This document shows positions 48,778 to 61,699 of a stretch of DNA of 64,000 nucleotides, in pieces. The notes under the pieces were generated by a model that saw only the letters and a list, made by a program, of their open reading frames with translations, was not told the origin of the DNA and ran no database searches. This DNA is from Morella rubra (taxonomy: Eukaryota > Streptophyta > Magnoliopsida > Fagales > Myricaceae), in NCBI GenBank assembly GCA_003952965.2, contig CM025853.1, forward strand, positions 8,089,454 to 8,153,453, given 5' to 3'. Numbering within the stretch: position 1 is the first letter of the stretch; each line of letters opens with the position of its first letter. The translations under genes were made by a program, and so were the position numbers.

Positions 48778-51700
48778 AGACGATCCAAATAAGCAATAGT
48801 TTAGTTGAACAATAATGATCTGATTACTTTTTGCATCGATGATCAAACTAGATTAATCTGGTCCGTGCTTTTGTGTTATTATATTTAAGTACACGTTGTA
48901 GTTATATATGCCAACCTCCTTTTAAAAAAATAAAACAATTTCACCTCATTTTAATTATTTATCTAGTACTTGTGCCTTGAGTTAAGAGATACTACTGGAA
49001 GTGGGGTGTGACGATGTCCAATTAGCCAAATATTTGATAAACATGACTTGATGTAGTTGCTCAATTTATTATATATGTGGTTCTAATTGTCATACAATTT
49101 TTCAATAATTTTCTATTGGTAGCGTTCGTATGTAGGGCTTTATCCAGCCTCTTTCAGAGATGCGAATAATCAATACCTACGTTTGCAGAGATTTAGGTTC
49201 GTACTGTCTGACAATAATTGCTAGCTAGGCCTGAGCCACTATAAGTTAATATACAGAGCACGATCAGACGATTGAAGGATCGATGGCCTATTTATACTCA
49301 AGGCTATCGGCGTCCGATGGAAATATGCCTTCGCATATACTCCGTCGACGGTCATTTGGCTTCATCTCGGACCCATGATTCCGACGTACGGAGATTGGAC
49401 GAAGACTCAATCTGCTTACATCAGTGAAGATAATATACACTATATATAGGCATCGATTGCGCTGTCACTAAACAAATCAATAGTCTTATTTGCCTCGCCA
49501 GATAAACTAATAATGCTAACCTTATATCGTTTTCTGCTTACTCTTTCGATCTTCTTCGCTTACTAGATATTTCGATCTTGTTTCGACAGCTAACTGAGAC
49601 CAAACAAGACAACCATATGTCGTTTTCTGCAATATGTTTCTATTATCTGCAAGTACGTACAGAGGAGCGAAAACAACTCCGGAAGAAGTATCATTCCTTA
49701 CACCAGTTACACATACGTACGCACAAATGTCAGACATGTTCGTTGCGCTGTCACAGACTCACAATTATCACATGCACGTCAGATCAGTCTCAGATGAGCC
49801 GCTTTTTTTTAATACCACTTGCAGATATTAGAGGCAGCTTCTCATCGTGCAAAATAATTAATCATTTTGATTCCCAACAACTCGACAGATAAAAACTAAT
49901 AATGCTAACCTTTTTGAAATTATCTGCCAATAATAAAAGCTAGATGAACTATACGATTATTGATTTCTAGCTATCTGCTTCTTATTTTTGGAGAAAGTCT
50001 TCTCCTTATAGTTTACATGGAGCAGTAGCTTCGTGATTCTTTAGACCATTCTCAAGATTGTAGAACTTAAATTTAATTATGGAGGAACATAAAGCCAAAG
50101 ACTGATAGCTAATTTGATTGTAGAATTTATCTGGCTTTTTGTTTTTGTTTTTCCTTAACGCTGAATTAAGCTTTCCTCAAAAAGATTCTCACAACAAAAT
50201 TAAATCTAGGCTTCTTGGGGATGAGTGGACTAGATTTTTTTTTTTTCGTTTAAGAGACCATGGAGAGAAGACTCGCCCCTGGTTTCGTCCCTGAATCAAA
50301 GGGCAAAAGGGGATGACGGTAAACTTCTCTAGTAAGAAATTAAAAAAAAAAAAAAACATTTTATTGGAAGTCATGCAAGACGGATCACGATATGGTTCTT
50401 CGGGTGATCAGAGAACACTGGGAAATTGAACAACTCATTGCCCAACCAAACACAAAAAAATAATCGCCATGGTCTCCATCGAGATGGTGGCCCGATGGCC
50501 GTGAGCCTACGTCGCGATCGATTATCGACACAACGTGAGTTTTCTCTTTAGGCAGTCTCGGGGATTGTTATTAAACAATTTTCAACGTGTCGTGATTCAA
50601 AGGAGACTAAATATTTTACACGGGTCTACTCGACTATTAGAGTGCAACAAAAAAATACTAACCGTTGATATACTGGGAGCCATTTCTCACTACAACGTGA
50701 AAGACAGAACTTAGCCCTCGTGTTCGGGAAGGAGACAATGAATTGAAGCATATTAAACCACTGTTTTTCGACCAAAGTGAAGACAAATAGCCATCAATTA
50801 TAAACTAATCATTCGAACTTCATCTTCCGAAAAGAAAAGATAAAGAATCCAAACATAACAACTCTCTAGGATTCTTAATTAGACCGGCCACTAGCTTGTG
50901 GCTCCTCCTAGAAACTCATGCTAACAACTCCCACCAGTACTCTTTTGGAAATATGTGGCCGTTGGGTTATCAATGTACTGTCTTGCAAGTAAGGAATGCG
51001 AGATACCTCTTACTCTAATCTGCCATATCGTGATTTCGATCCCGGCCTATAAATATTTTAAATGGGTAGGAGCCAAAAAGGCTTTAGGTATTATATGGAG
51101 TTGGTTGACAGATACGTAGGCTGCATTCTGATGTTAATTATGAAATTATATACGCCTAAACGTTGCTATATATACGGATTTGTTTTATTGGAAACTTATT
51201 TTTCTATTCAATATCTTCAGATTGGTGTTCTTAATTTTTAACAGATTGCCAGATTGGCTTTGTGCTCCCCCTTTTCTTTTCGGAAGGGGAAGAGGAACGG
51301 GCAGACGCCAAGGTTGTGGGAATAAGTACCGATCAGCAATTACATACGAACAAACTTAAGACCCTATAAATAGTTACAAAAGAAGTTAGCGAATACTATC
51401 TCAGAAAATAGACTTAATTTTGAGAAGTATATATACACATTGCATGCAAAATCAAGACATCTAGATTAACAAAGTTGATGACTACTTCAAGCATGAAAAG
51501 GTACAGAGTAATGGGTACCAGCTTTCAGTACTTTCCAGACAAAAAAAAAAAATTGGGTTATATATACTGTATACCCTCATCAATTATTTTTGTCATATTA
51601 CACCCACAAACTATTGATTTCAGAAACTTTGTACCTTCCTTTAAAATTTTTGGTTAATTTGGATGGAAAATAATTTTCTGACGTGAGAAATGATAATTTT

Positions 51701-52605
51701 GTCCCTATAACTTGTTTTTGGCAGTGATCATTTTATGAGAGTAAATCATAATTTTAAAGACCAAAAAATTAATTTTTGTCTCAATTGATGAAAAATTAGT
51801 GCAATATGTCAAAAATAATAGATAGAATTACAAAGTGTCATGACCCCCTAAATTAGAGGGTGCAAATTAGTGTATGTCAACAACTTTTTTTATTTCAAAC
51901 ATATACTCTCGAAAGGCATGGGACAAGATAAGATTCCCATCCCATTTCTTTGGTTATGGGCATAATTTGCAGCTACCAAGTGATAAAGTGCCATTGCATA
52001 CTATATACACACTTCATTAGGTCTATATACAGACAAGTTGTTGAGCAGCCCCGAGAAAAGAAATTTAATTGATAAATTGCGTTTTAAATTATATCAGTCC
52101 ATATGGTGTAGGAGTAAACGTACGTACATATAAATATATATATATATATTCACATATCTGGCGATTACCAATATTTAGCTTCAAAATTGAACATGCATGT
52201 AATTAGGGTTCGAAATAATTGGGCTATACTACAAATGTACATACATGGCCGGAAAAAAGAAGAAAGAAAATGGTTGGGGAGATAGATGGCAAGAATAACA
52301 TATTATAAGTATCGCATTAAACTCGTGGTAATACATTAATAAACAATAATAAGTACGTATGTACCCACTCGGTTGGGGAAACGTATAATTGTCTTCTGGT
52401 AAACGATTAGAAAACAAATTCAAGATAAAAAAGTTGTCAGTATGTCGGTAACATATTTAACCGGCCGGGACAAGCATTAGAACTTGCATGCACATTATGC
52501 AAACTTTAAATTTGACATCCAATATTTAAACTTTATGTCGATTATTTGTTTTGAATTAAATGCACGTACGTTGTCTTTACCCACTTAAAAATAGCAAAAT
52601 CCTTC
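48778..52605. other. Upstream region of the MYB gene, no supported gene
   Basis: No coding region is supported. 51550-51900 has phrases resembling the 9740 foldback family (for example TCATATTACACCC and GAGGGTGCAAATTAGTG) and may be an old relative. TA-rich microsatellites lie near 52134-52150. Distal promoter elements of the MYB gene may be here but cannot be assigned. Confidence 0.4.
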
Positions 52606-52613
52606 TATAAATA
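52606..52613 (+). promoter_or_regulatory. TATA box of the MYB gene
   Basis: TATAAATA lies 124 bases before the MYB start codon, a usual distance when the 5' UTR is about 90 bases. Confidence 0.6.
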
Positions 52614-52736
52614 TTCACAATAATAGCAAATTGCAGCGTTTGTACAGAACCCTCTAGTAAAGAGGTCACCTCTCTCTCATCGAGACTTGAATGCTACTTT
52701 GACAAGAGTGAAACAGAGAGAGTAGATAGTCCAAAA

Positions 52737-53784
52737 ATGGGTAGAACTCCCTGTTATGAGAAGAACGGACTAAATAGAGGAGCTTGGACTGCTCTTGAAG
52801 ATCAGATTCTGAGAGACTACGTCAAAGTTAACGGAGAAGGGAGGTGGGGGAAGATTCCCAATGAAACAGGCAGGTTTACCTTTAACTCCGAGTTGAACTG
52901 ATTTCGCAGTACTTCTAGCGAATCTGGTAAAATTTAATTGAAGTGCGATATGTTGTTTTTTCGTACAGGTCTGAAGAGATGTGGAAAAAGTTGTAGACTT
53001 CGTTGGTTGAATTATCTTAAACCCGATATCAAGAGAGGGAACATTACGCAGGATGAAGAGGACCTTATCATCCGGCTTCACAAACTGTTGGGGAACAGGT
53101 CTGTCTCGTCACTTCGAACTAGTTACTTGCAATAATCCAACCATTTTTAACAGGCCGAGTTAAAATGTTAGCCTGAATCACTGTGGAAGAAACATTGTAT
53201 TAATTTCTGTGATGTGATATATTTGCAGATGGTCTCTAATAGCCGGAAGACTTCCTGGCCGAACAGACAATGAGATCAAGAACTATTGGAACTCAGCCTT
53301 GAGGAAAAAGGTATATGCAGCTAATCACTCGAAACTGCCGAACAATGAGAACATACCCACAAAGGGACAGTCCAAAACGGCCCTACCGTCGGTGAAGATG
53401 AAACCTTGCTTGACCACATCCCTACAGAGTAGAAGATGCACCAAGGAGGAAGAATCGGACACCAGCGCATCGATAGAACCACCCATTGTGCCAATTTTGG
53501 TAAAGAGTAAGCAAGCAAATTCAGTTCCTAGCTGTGACGGGGATTTGCCGATTACTGGTGACAATGATATGTCATGGAACTTCATCGCGGATCTAAAAGC
53601 GGCGCAAGTTAGCCTATCTGAATTTCTCCATACTGACTTTTCAAAGTTCTGTGAGCTCAACTCAATGATTGTTGAAGATAGTAACAATGGCAGCGTAGTT
53701 GGATCATCACCTTCCTCCTTGCAGGAACCACCATTGTTTTCTGAGGAATCAATCATGAAGGCTTGGGCCGGTGATGGTCTTTGA
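52737..53784 (+). CDS. R2R3-MYB transcription factor, TT2-like
   Basis: This encodes a nuclear DNA-binding regulator of 272 residues. Exons are 52737-52869, 52969-53098 and 53229-53784, at the two intron positions standard for R2R3-MYB genes. R2 begins [13 protein letters not shown] and R3 ends [14 protein letters not shown]. The R3 repeat fits the bHLH-interaction signature [DE]L-x2-[RK]-x3-L-x6-L-x3-R exactly ([20 protein letters not shown]). DNEI in R3, rather than ANDV, favours the proanthocyanidin (TT2, subgroup 5) side over anthocyanin regulators. A short RRCTKEE in the C-terminal half recalls the subgroup 5 motif but is weak. Intron 1 must start at GC (52870) to keep the frame, so it appears to be a GC-AG intron; a donor mutation is the alternative. 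Intron 2 is GT-AG. No stop or frameshift was found. Confidence 0.88.
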
Positions 53785-54030
53785 CATGTACGATTTGGCA
53801 TTTGATTCTCAGTTATTCCAGTTTCTCTCAAACACTAAGCGGCTTAGGGGCTCCTTGTTATATCTGTGAAAGGTTCCTAGTACAGGCCTTCAACCCAACT
53901 CTCATGCAATGCAATTCTTAATCACGTTGGCTTAGCTCCTTGTTTCTTTTTTTGTTCCAGATTTAGAGTACTTCTTTCGCTCTTTTGTTTGTTGCTAGTT
54001 GCATCGCATTGCTGCAAGAAACTCACTCAG
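53785..54030 (+). other. 3' flank of the MYB gene
   Basis: Probable 3' UTR and downstream DNA. No polyadenylation signal could be fixed. Confidence 0.4.
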
Positions 54031-54039
54031 TGATAGATC

Positions 54040-54348
54040 AATTATTGGGATAATGTCATGGTATGCCCCTAATTAAATGTCAAAATCAATTTCCGTGCCC
54101 TAAGTTTCAAAACAACGATTTGCGCCTCTTGTATTTTGAACATGATCAATTTTCGCCTATCTAAATAGAAAATGAATGAAATGCCCCTTCAAGACATAAT
54201 TAAAATAAATTAATTAAAAAATAAATAGATTATTGAAATAGAGTTTCAATATTTTCATTTAATTTTTTTTATATGTCATATTTTTTTGTTTTTACGTAAT
54301 TTTTTAATATTTTTATTTATAGGGCGTAGTATGACATTCCCAATATTA
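54040..54348. mobile_element. Probable MITE 3' of the MYB gene
   Basis: Imperfect inverted ends: ATTGGGATAATGTCATGGTA on the left; the right end reads ATTGGGAATGTCATACTA on the opposite strand. The interior is AT-rich with no ORF. No convincing target duplication was found. Confidence 0.5.
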
Positions 54349-55121
54349 ATTTTTGTCTATAATGTTTAAATTAGTGTTTTCTTAAGGTAGATTCAGTCAT
54401 GATCATGTAATTAAAAATTTTGAAGAAACTTGCATACAAAATTCTCCTCCTCCATCTTCCCCTGGGGAGAAGACCCTAAAAAAACTTGTGAATCAATATA
54501 GAGACGTCTTTTGTGCCGTTTCTCATGGATCAAAACAACCACTTCTTCTAGTAAATTCGATTAGAGAGTCCTAGTTATTTCCCTTTTGTTTAACAATAAG
54601 CTTATACCTTGTTGTTGAGGTCCATTTATAAAATAATAAGCAGATGAAGTTTTATGGTGCCCACCGTTTGGTGACGTACTAAGGCATTTGTTTGCTCACC
54701 TAACAAGCTGATGTTATGCAAGATGAGAGTTTACCATGGATTTGTTGGGTGATTTAAATCGTCAACGGTCAGAAGCGGACAAGAGAGGAGGTAATATTAA
54801 GCGAGTAGCTCAGGCTTATCTTCTCAAGGACTCTGCTTAGGTTTATGACCACCTGTGATTTTTTGGGTATGCGAGTAGGAAGTTTACTACGATTTGTCGC
54901 CCGACCTTCCAAAAGTTTATGAAAGAATTGATCGGAGCATTGCAAATATTTCATTGAGAGTAGTACTCTTCCCAAATGGCATAATACAACAACATTATAT
55001 CGCCCCTTCAGATCGTCCTATTCTGATCTTGAATCTATGTGGCTTCCCTGCAAAATAAGTTCGAAGATAATTTTTAGATTTCGAAAGAATCAAGTAGTGG
55101 GATACCATAGTCAGACGAACA
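54349..55121. other. No supported gene
   Basis: Spacer between the MITE and the first CACTA end. Nothing recognised. Confidence 0.4.
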
Positions 55122-56165
55122 CTACAAGAAAAATGATTTTTTGTGACAAATTTTTGGGTGTCAAAGTAAATTTTATCATCCAAGATTACCCTCCCGGATA
55201 AAAATTATGTTTTGTTACCCAAAATGTTCCCGCAAGACCATTTCTGTCCTGATATATCTAAAAAATGTTCGGAGGCATTTTTGGGTAACGAACTACCAAT
55301 CGTTACAAATCTATGCAATTAAATCCATTTCAAAGTTTTGAAAACTGTTCGGGCCGTTTAAATCACGTTCGAATATGCTTTAGGTAATGATTATAATCAT
55401 CATGAAAACTTCACAACCACTCAGACGGTGTATATAATCGTTCGGACTCAGAAAGGAGTATTCGCATAGTTGACACGGGTCTAATGCAGATGCCACTAAA
55501 ACGGATGTCTTATGTCCGGACGGCAACAGACGTTCGGACATGACCGACTGTTTTTTATGAGAATCATGTGCTTCCACATTGCACAATTTAGACATGTTCA
55601 ACTCACTAACGTCCAGACCCCCAAAACCCATCTGAACACCAGAAGCTTTTGGAAAATTTTGCAACCATTCGAGATTTAGGATTTAACCCAGATTAATTTG
55701 ATTAGGCCACATGGAAAACTTTCCATTGAGTTTCATTCGCTCGCCATGTACCCATTCGGACACTGTGGACAGATATTAAAAACGAAAAGAGTCCTCATGA
55801 AATCCAAAACATATATATTTTTCTTTGGCTTCATACATTTTCTCTCATTTTACTTCCTATTTTGAGAGTCAAATTCAGGTAATACATACGCCGTGCCTTT
55901 TTATTTTGATTTTAGTTTTAAAGTATTATATATTGAGGGGGGTGGGGTGAGGCCCCCATGGCTGAGTTTAATTGTCCTTCATCCTCGTTCTGTGCGGACG
56001 GTTAGTATACCGTTTAGATGGATATTTATTAGAGTTTTTTTATTTTTATAGTACTCCGTGCGGACATAAATGCTTGGTTTTCGTGTGAATACGATCGTTT
56101 GATTTGCATCTGAACAACTTGTTGTAACATTTGGATGGTAAATGATTGAGCTAGAATACTGCATG
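55122..56165 (+). mobile_element. 5' end of a CACTA (En/Spm) element, copy A
   Basis: It starts CACTACAAGAAAA, the terminus common to plant CACTA elements. The following 1 kb is dense with GTTCGGAC/GTCCGAAC-like motifs in both orientations (near 55268, 55440, 55496, 55514, 55755 and 55997), as expected for subterminal transposase-binding repeats. It aligns in order with copy B at 63386. No inverted 3' end (CTTGTAGTG) was found in the window, so the element is incomplete or interrupted. Confidence 0.7.
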
Positions 56166-57670
56166 CATAGTAAATCTAAAACTAGTACAATATTAATTAT
56201 TTATTATTTTAAATATTGGTTTTAGATGAAAAAATGGTTAAGAGGCATAAATCTAAGTTGTACATTTAATTGTTGAATTTCTATGACTTTAGATTTAATT
56301 TATTGTACATGAAATTTTTTCCCATCTGGCTTGTCTGTACTTAAAGTCATGTCATGTCTAAATACAAATAAAATCAATTTTTCAGTCATTTGTACTATGA
56401 TTGTTGGCATTGTAATTATTTTATGAATTCAATTTGGACTTGCAGAGAGGGACATTCTACTGCGACACATGGCAGTATAAGAGGGCTTCCTTAATGACAA
56501 TGCTGTAATTAAATGAAGAAACGAGAGACATTTAAATCTCAGCCCTTCATCTTCCTTCTTAGTCTACCTCTCTATTTTTATTTTTCTAGCCGCGCTTCTT
56601 CTATCTTTCCTCTCACCTGTTTGCCGCTCACCCCTTCGCTCTCCCTATTTTTTCTCCTTTTTCTTTTTTAACCTAGCCGCACCTTTCCTGTTGATTCTAT
56701 CTCTCTTTTCTCTCTTTCTTCCATTATTTTCTCTTGACCAAAACCCTACTATTTCTCTCCTCATTTTCTCTTTTTTTTGCCGCTACTCTCTTCTCTCTCT
56801 CTTCTCCCTCATTTTTCTCTCTTAGCCGGCCATCACTATTCTCTCACCTCTCTCTCTTCCTTTTTTCTCTTTGGCCAAATCTCTTCTATCTCTCTTTTAT
56901 TCTCTTTTCTTCTATTTTCTCATGGTTTCCAACATCAAGTTTTATTTTCTAGTCATTATTTTCAGTTTTTAGATTAGTTTTTTATGCTTTATTATTCCAA
57001 TGTCTTGTATTTCAATTCCTAAGATTTAGATTTAAGTTTCTCGCTCTTTATTTTTCTGTAATTTCTATTTCAATTTTGGATTATGTTCTTGTTCATTTTT
57101 TCTTCCTTTTAACTAGAATCTTAGGTTAAAATAAGATGATATTATTTAATCCAAGAATTAAGTGCTTCTTTTTCCTTATCATTTACTTATTTTCATTTAA
57201 CTTCTTTCATTTACTTTCCGTCATTTAAATTTCATCCTTTACTTATTGTTATTTACTTCCTGTAATTTAATTTCCGTTATTTACTTTTCATCGTTTACTT
57301 TAATGCATGTTATATTCTTGGTTTACATTTTGTGTTGCTTTATTTTGTTTCGAACACTCCAAAATCTTAACTGTGTTAGTAAACGTTTTTATATTATCTT
57401 TGTTTTTACGCGAGTTTGAAATTAATCTATTTTTCCTTAGGAGACAATCTGGCCTTTTGGACTAATTATTACACGATAGTGCTCCTATGCTTGGGATAGC
57501 CTTTGCGCTGTTCATTTTAGAGTGAGTCAAGTTTTTGGCGCTGTTGCAGAGGATTATTAGACTTAGTTTCAAACTTGTGGAAAAAAAATTCTCATACCTT
57601 TGTGTTACTTTATCTCTGTTGCACCTTTATTTGTTTTCTACTGTATTGGTGTGCCTCTTTATTTGGACTA

Positions 57671-58588
57671 ATGTCTAATGCCTTGGGTCTCTTACCTGCA
57701 CCGCGCACTCTTAAGGATTTTTTTTTGCAGCCCACACGAATCACTACACCATTATGCATTGTTTTACCAAATGATGCACCTAATTTTACAATTCAATATG
57801 GGATGATGTCAGTGATACCTCAATTCCACACGATGGATTCTAAGAGTCCTTACGAGCACCTGACAGACTTTGAGTTGGCTTGCACTAATTTTATTATGAT
57901 GAGTTTATTAGACTTCGTTTATTTCACTTCTCTTTAAATGATAAAGCAAAGATTTGGTTTAATTCTTTGAAGCCTAATTCATCTCTAATTGGTCTGATAT
58001 GTAGCATGAGTTCTTACAATTTTTTTTCCTTTTTAGAGAAACTCAATTTTTGCAAGAGCAAATCAATAAATTTATGCAGAGAGGTGTGAGACCATCCACG
58101 CTTGTTGGGAATGGTTTAAGGATCTGATGAACATTTGTCCACATCATGGATTTGAGTCTTGGAGGCTAGTCAACTATTTTTATATTGCACTTACTCCTGA
58201 ATGCAAGAAGTTTATTCAGACTATATGCAACGGAAAATTCTTTAGCAAGAAACCGGATCAGACACTTACAGTTTTCAATTACCTTTCAGAGCAATTGGTG
58301 GTGGAGGTAAATATGAAATCAAAGAGGATATTGATGTCCAGGATCGTATTGCTACTTTGACTAAGAGGTTAGAGGTTATGGAATTACAGAAGGTGAAGGC
58401 CAGTGGAAGTGTGTTCTCTATGTACCGATTCAAGCCATAGGACCCAAGATTGTCCGATTATGCTAGTATTACAAGAGAATGGGTTTGAGCGAATTGGGTT
58501 AGCTGGTCAATCTTCTTCACATTTTCAGCAACCTTTCCAATCCTATGTAGCTCCTTCTCAGCAGACATCTCATCAAGCTTTTTCTTAG
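57671..58588 (+). pseudogene. gag of the Athila-like element, broken
   Basis: The N-terminal part (57671-57937) has the Athila-type gag phrases PAPRTLKDFF, CIVLPNDAPNF and MDSKSPYEHL. After a stop, 58127-58360 continues with CPHHGFESWRLVNYFY and similar phrases. A CCHC-type zinc knuckle (CSLC-x4-H-x4-C) follows at about 58413-58455 in another frame. At least two frame changes and several stops break the gene. Confidence 0.75.
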
Positions 58589-59290
58589 TAGTAGTATCAG
58601 CCACCTCAAACTTCTCAGAGCTATCCATTAGCTGCACCTCCAGGATTCTAGGTTCATGTAGTTGCTCAGTTCTTTTAGCCTCAACCATCTGCCCCACCAA
58701 AGAAGTCTCTCAACAATACTGTGTTACAGATGGCTAATACACTTCAGCAATTCATGCAAATTTAGGCCGCTATTAACATTCAGAACACTCAGGCCATAAA
58801 TGAATTGCAGGGCACCATTAATAAGATGGGAATGACATTGAGCACCCTAGAGAAAGGGAAATTTCCTGCACAACCTTAGCCTAATCCTTAAGTATACTAG
58901 CAACAACAACAACAAGTACACAATTTCTCTAGGGATTCTATTGAAATAACAAAGGCTGTTATTAGTTTGAGAAGTGGAAAGGAAGTTCCCACACCTGAGA
59001 TGTCCATTGACAGAGAAATAGTTGTCCCAACACATGAAGTTACAACCAGCACTGATGAAGCTGAAGAAAAATCAGAGGAAATTAGCCCAGAATTGAAGAA
59101 GCCAGTCAGTGTAGAGGTCGAGACCAGTAGAGAATACAGACCAGTAGTTCCCTATCCTCAGAGATTGGCAGCTGGTCAAAAGAACAAATACCACACTGAG
59201 ATTCAGGAAATCTTCAAGCAAGTGAAAATTAATATTACGCTTTTTGATGACATATAAGAAGTTCCTTCGTATGCAAAAGTTCTGAAGGAT
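58589..59290 (+). other. Decayed region between gag and protease
   Basis: It contains a Gln-rich stretch and open frame 58967-59257, which ends in phrases typical of the Athila pre-protease linker (VVPYPQRLAAGQKNK). Stops interrupt it. Confidence 0.5.
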
Positions 59291-59650
59291 TTGTACACAA
59301 TCAAGAGAAAGTTGAATTTAAAGAGGAAAGCTTTCCTGACAGAGCAAGTCAACGCATTGACATTGAGCGAAAATCCTCGAAAGTTTAAAGATGCTGACTC
59401 TCCTACTATTTCCATTATTATCCTTGAATCACACATTGAGAGAGCTCTACTTGATTTGGGGAGAAGTGTGACCTTGCTACTATTCTCAATATATGAGCAA
59501 TTGGGGCTGGGTGAGCTGAAAAAGACCTTCATCATGCTACAGTTGGCTAACAGATCAATCATGGTGCCACTGGGTATTATTGAAGATGTGTTGGTTCAAG
59601 TGGACAAATTTTACTATCTAGTGGACTTTGTAGTTTTGGATATGCAGTAG
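59291..59650 (+). pseudogene. Aspartic protease region of the Athila-like element
   Basis: The active-site segment reads ALLDLGRSVTLL; the family usually has DLGAS. So the catalytic Asp is present but the residue after Gly is changed. KFYYLVDFVVLD matches the family's C-terminal part. A stop follows at 59650, and similarity goes on past it. Confidence 0.75.
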
Positions 59651-60179
59651 CCAGTCTCCAATATTTACTTGTCACCTGCCATTTTTGGATGTCCATTCCT
59701 TGCTACCTTCAATGCATTGATCAATTGTTGAAGTGGAGTACTGAAGCTTACATTCAGGAATATGATGTTGGAGATGAACATGTTCAATGCCTATAAGATG
59801 CTGAGTGGTTGTGACGACTTTGATATTTGACGATATTCGGGTACATGCAATTGATATGATAGATGACTTTGATATTTTAGAGCTGCTATCGATACTTGAT
59901 TCTGAGAGTACATTTGAGAACGACTCTCTCGAGCAGTCTAAGGCTATTGATGAGACAGTTCCTTCGTCAGGAGAGTTGACAGGATCAGAGGGGCAATTGA
60001 GAGAGACAAATGGTTCCTCTTAGTTATCATACGCGAGTTACAAGTGCAATTGGCGTAAACCAGTCTTTGAAATTGTTGACTTACCGGAAGTCATTAAAAG
60101 AAGTCCCTACACTGGAGTTAAAGCCACTACCAGAGGACTTGAAGTACGTTTTTCTGGGCTAGGTGAAGGCACATTTCTG
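59651..60179 (+). other. Protease to reverse transcriptase linker, decayed
   Basis: Open frame 59805-60023 is Asp/Glu/Ser-rich, as in the linker of these elements. No domain is recognised. Confidence 0.5.
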
Positions 60180-61660
60180 TTGGTCATTTCTTCTCATCTT
60201 ACTTTGAAGCAGGAAGCTGAATTATTGGAAATGTTCAAAGAGCATCGTGGAGCGATACGCTGGACCATAGCAGACATTAAATGTATTGACCCTTTGATCT
60301 ATACCCACATCATTTTTCTGGAGAGGGATGTGAGACAAGTGCGTTATGCACAGGGAGATTGAATCCCACCATGAAAGAGGTCCTGAAATTGTTAGCTGTG
60401 GACATCATTTACCTATCTTCGATAGCAAATGAGTAAGCCCAACACAAGTAGTTCCTAAAAGATATGGTTTAACTATTATTGATAATGTTGGTGGAGAGTT
60501 AACTACTACTAGGAAGGTAACAGGTTGGCGAATGTGCAATGACTACCATAAGTTAATTCGATTAGTCGAAAAGATCATTTCCTATTACCTTTCCTAGATT
60601 AGATACTTGAAAAAGTAGCAAGTAATACTTTTTATTGTTTTCTAGGTGGTTTTTTTTTAATATTATCAAATTGCCATAAGACCAGAGGATCAAGAGAATA
60701 CCACCTTTGCTTGTCCCTTAGGTACTTATATTTTTCGTAGAACGTCATTTGATTTATGTAATGAACAAGCTACTTTTCACTGCTGTATGATGAGCATCTT
60801 TTTTGACATGTTAGATGATATGTGTGAAGTTTTTATTGATGATTTTTCTATGTTTGGTAAATCTTTTGATGTATGTTTGAAAAAATTGACTGTTGTCTTA
60901 AAAAGATGTGAAGAGAAGAATTTGTTGTTGAATTTGGAGAAATGTGAGTTTATGGTCAGTAGTGGCTTGGTACTTGGTCACCTAGTTTCTGAGCGTGGTA
61001 TAGCGGTTGACAGAGCTATGATAGAGCTTATTTTCCATTTACCTGTCCCTTGGACATTGAGGGATATCCAGTCTTTTCTTGCCCTTGCTGGATTTTATAA
61101 GAATTTCATTCAAGGTTTTAGTAGTATTTCTAAACCATTGTGTGCTTTATTGCAAAATGATACTGCTTTCTTGTGGACTGATGAGTGTCAACATGCCTTT
61201 AAGGCTGTGATGAAATACTTGACAGTTGCACCCATTATGCAACCTCCTCAGTGGAACTTGCCTTTTGAAATTATGATCGATGCCAGTGATTTCGCCCTTG
61301 GTGCCATTCTTGGTCAAAGAGTGGATAACAAGCCTTCGGTCATTTATGATGCAAGTTGTACTTTAAATGATGCTCAGAGAAACTATACCATCGCCAAAAA
61401 GGAGTTGTTACCTGTAGTGTTTGGTTTAGATAAATTCCGTTCTTATATTATTTGGTCACCTGTTATTATTTTTACTAATCAATTTGCTTTGAAGTATTTG
61501 TTAACAAAAAAAGACGCCAAGCCCATATTGATGCGATAGATTCTTCTGCTTCTTCTTCTTCAAGAATTCAACATTACAATTCAACACAAAAAAGGAGTTG
61601 AAAATGTTGTATCTAACCTACTTTCTCGAGTGCAACTACCTGATGTGTCTCATATCTACC
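60180..61660 (+). pseudogene. Reverse transcriptase and RNase H of the Athila-like element
   Basis: The RT start (60180-60362) has the ISSHLTLKQEAELL and WTIADIK phrases. 60363-60786 is full of stops but keeps GWRMCNDYHKL. 60787-61539 is open for 250 residues, with the catalytic FIDDF, KCEFM and VLGHLVS of the RT thumb, then RNase H with DASDFALGAILGQ and the next acidic residue in KKELLPV. Similarity fades after 61660. Integrase is missing. Confidence 0.8.
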
Positions 61661-61699
61661 TCCCTTACAAGACCTAAAATTTTTCATTTGCGTTGCCTG

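Larger units (their letters stand above)
56440..61670 (+). mobile_element. Decayed Athila-like Ty3/gypsy element
   Basis: A pyrimidine-rich LTR ends at 57529 (TCA), followed by a degenerate tRNA-Asp type primer site, TTGGCGCTGTTGCAGAGG. Gag, protease, reverse transcriptase and RNase H similarity follow in the proper order. No integrase or 3' LTR was recognised before 61700. The LTR end matches the relic at 6792-6913. The 5' edge of the LTR is uncertain. Confidence 0.75.

Noticed and set aside
49130-49450. GC-richer stretch as a possible exon region
   Set aside because: No open frame of useful length and no splice-consistent coding pattern could be found.
53325-53831. 168-codon open frame on -
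   Set aside because: It is the antisense shadow of MYB exon 3, whose sense frame is supported by the R3 repeat.
56734-56977. Ser/Phe/Leu-rich open frames that look membrane-like
   Set aside because: They arise from the pyrimidine-rich tract of the Athila-like LTR in two frames; low-complexity artefact.
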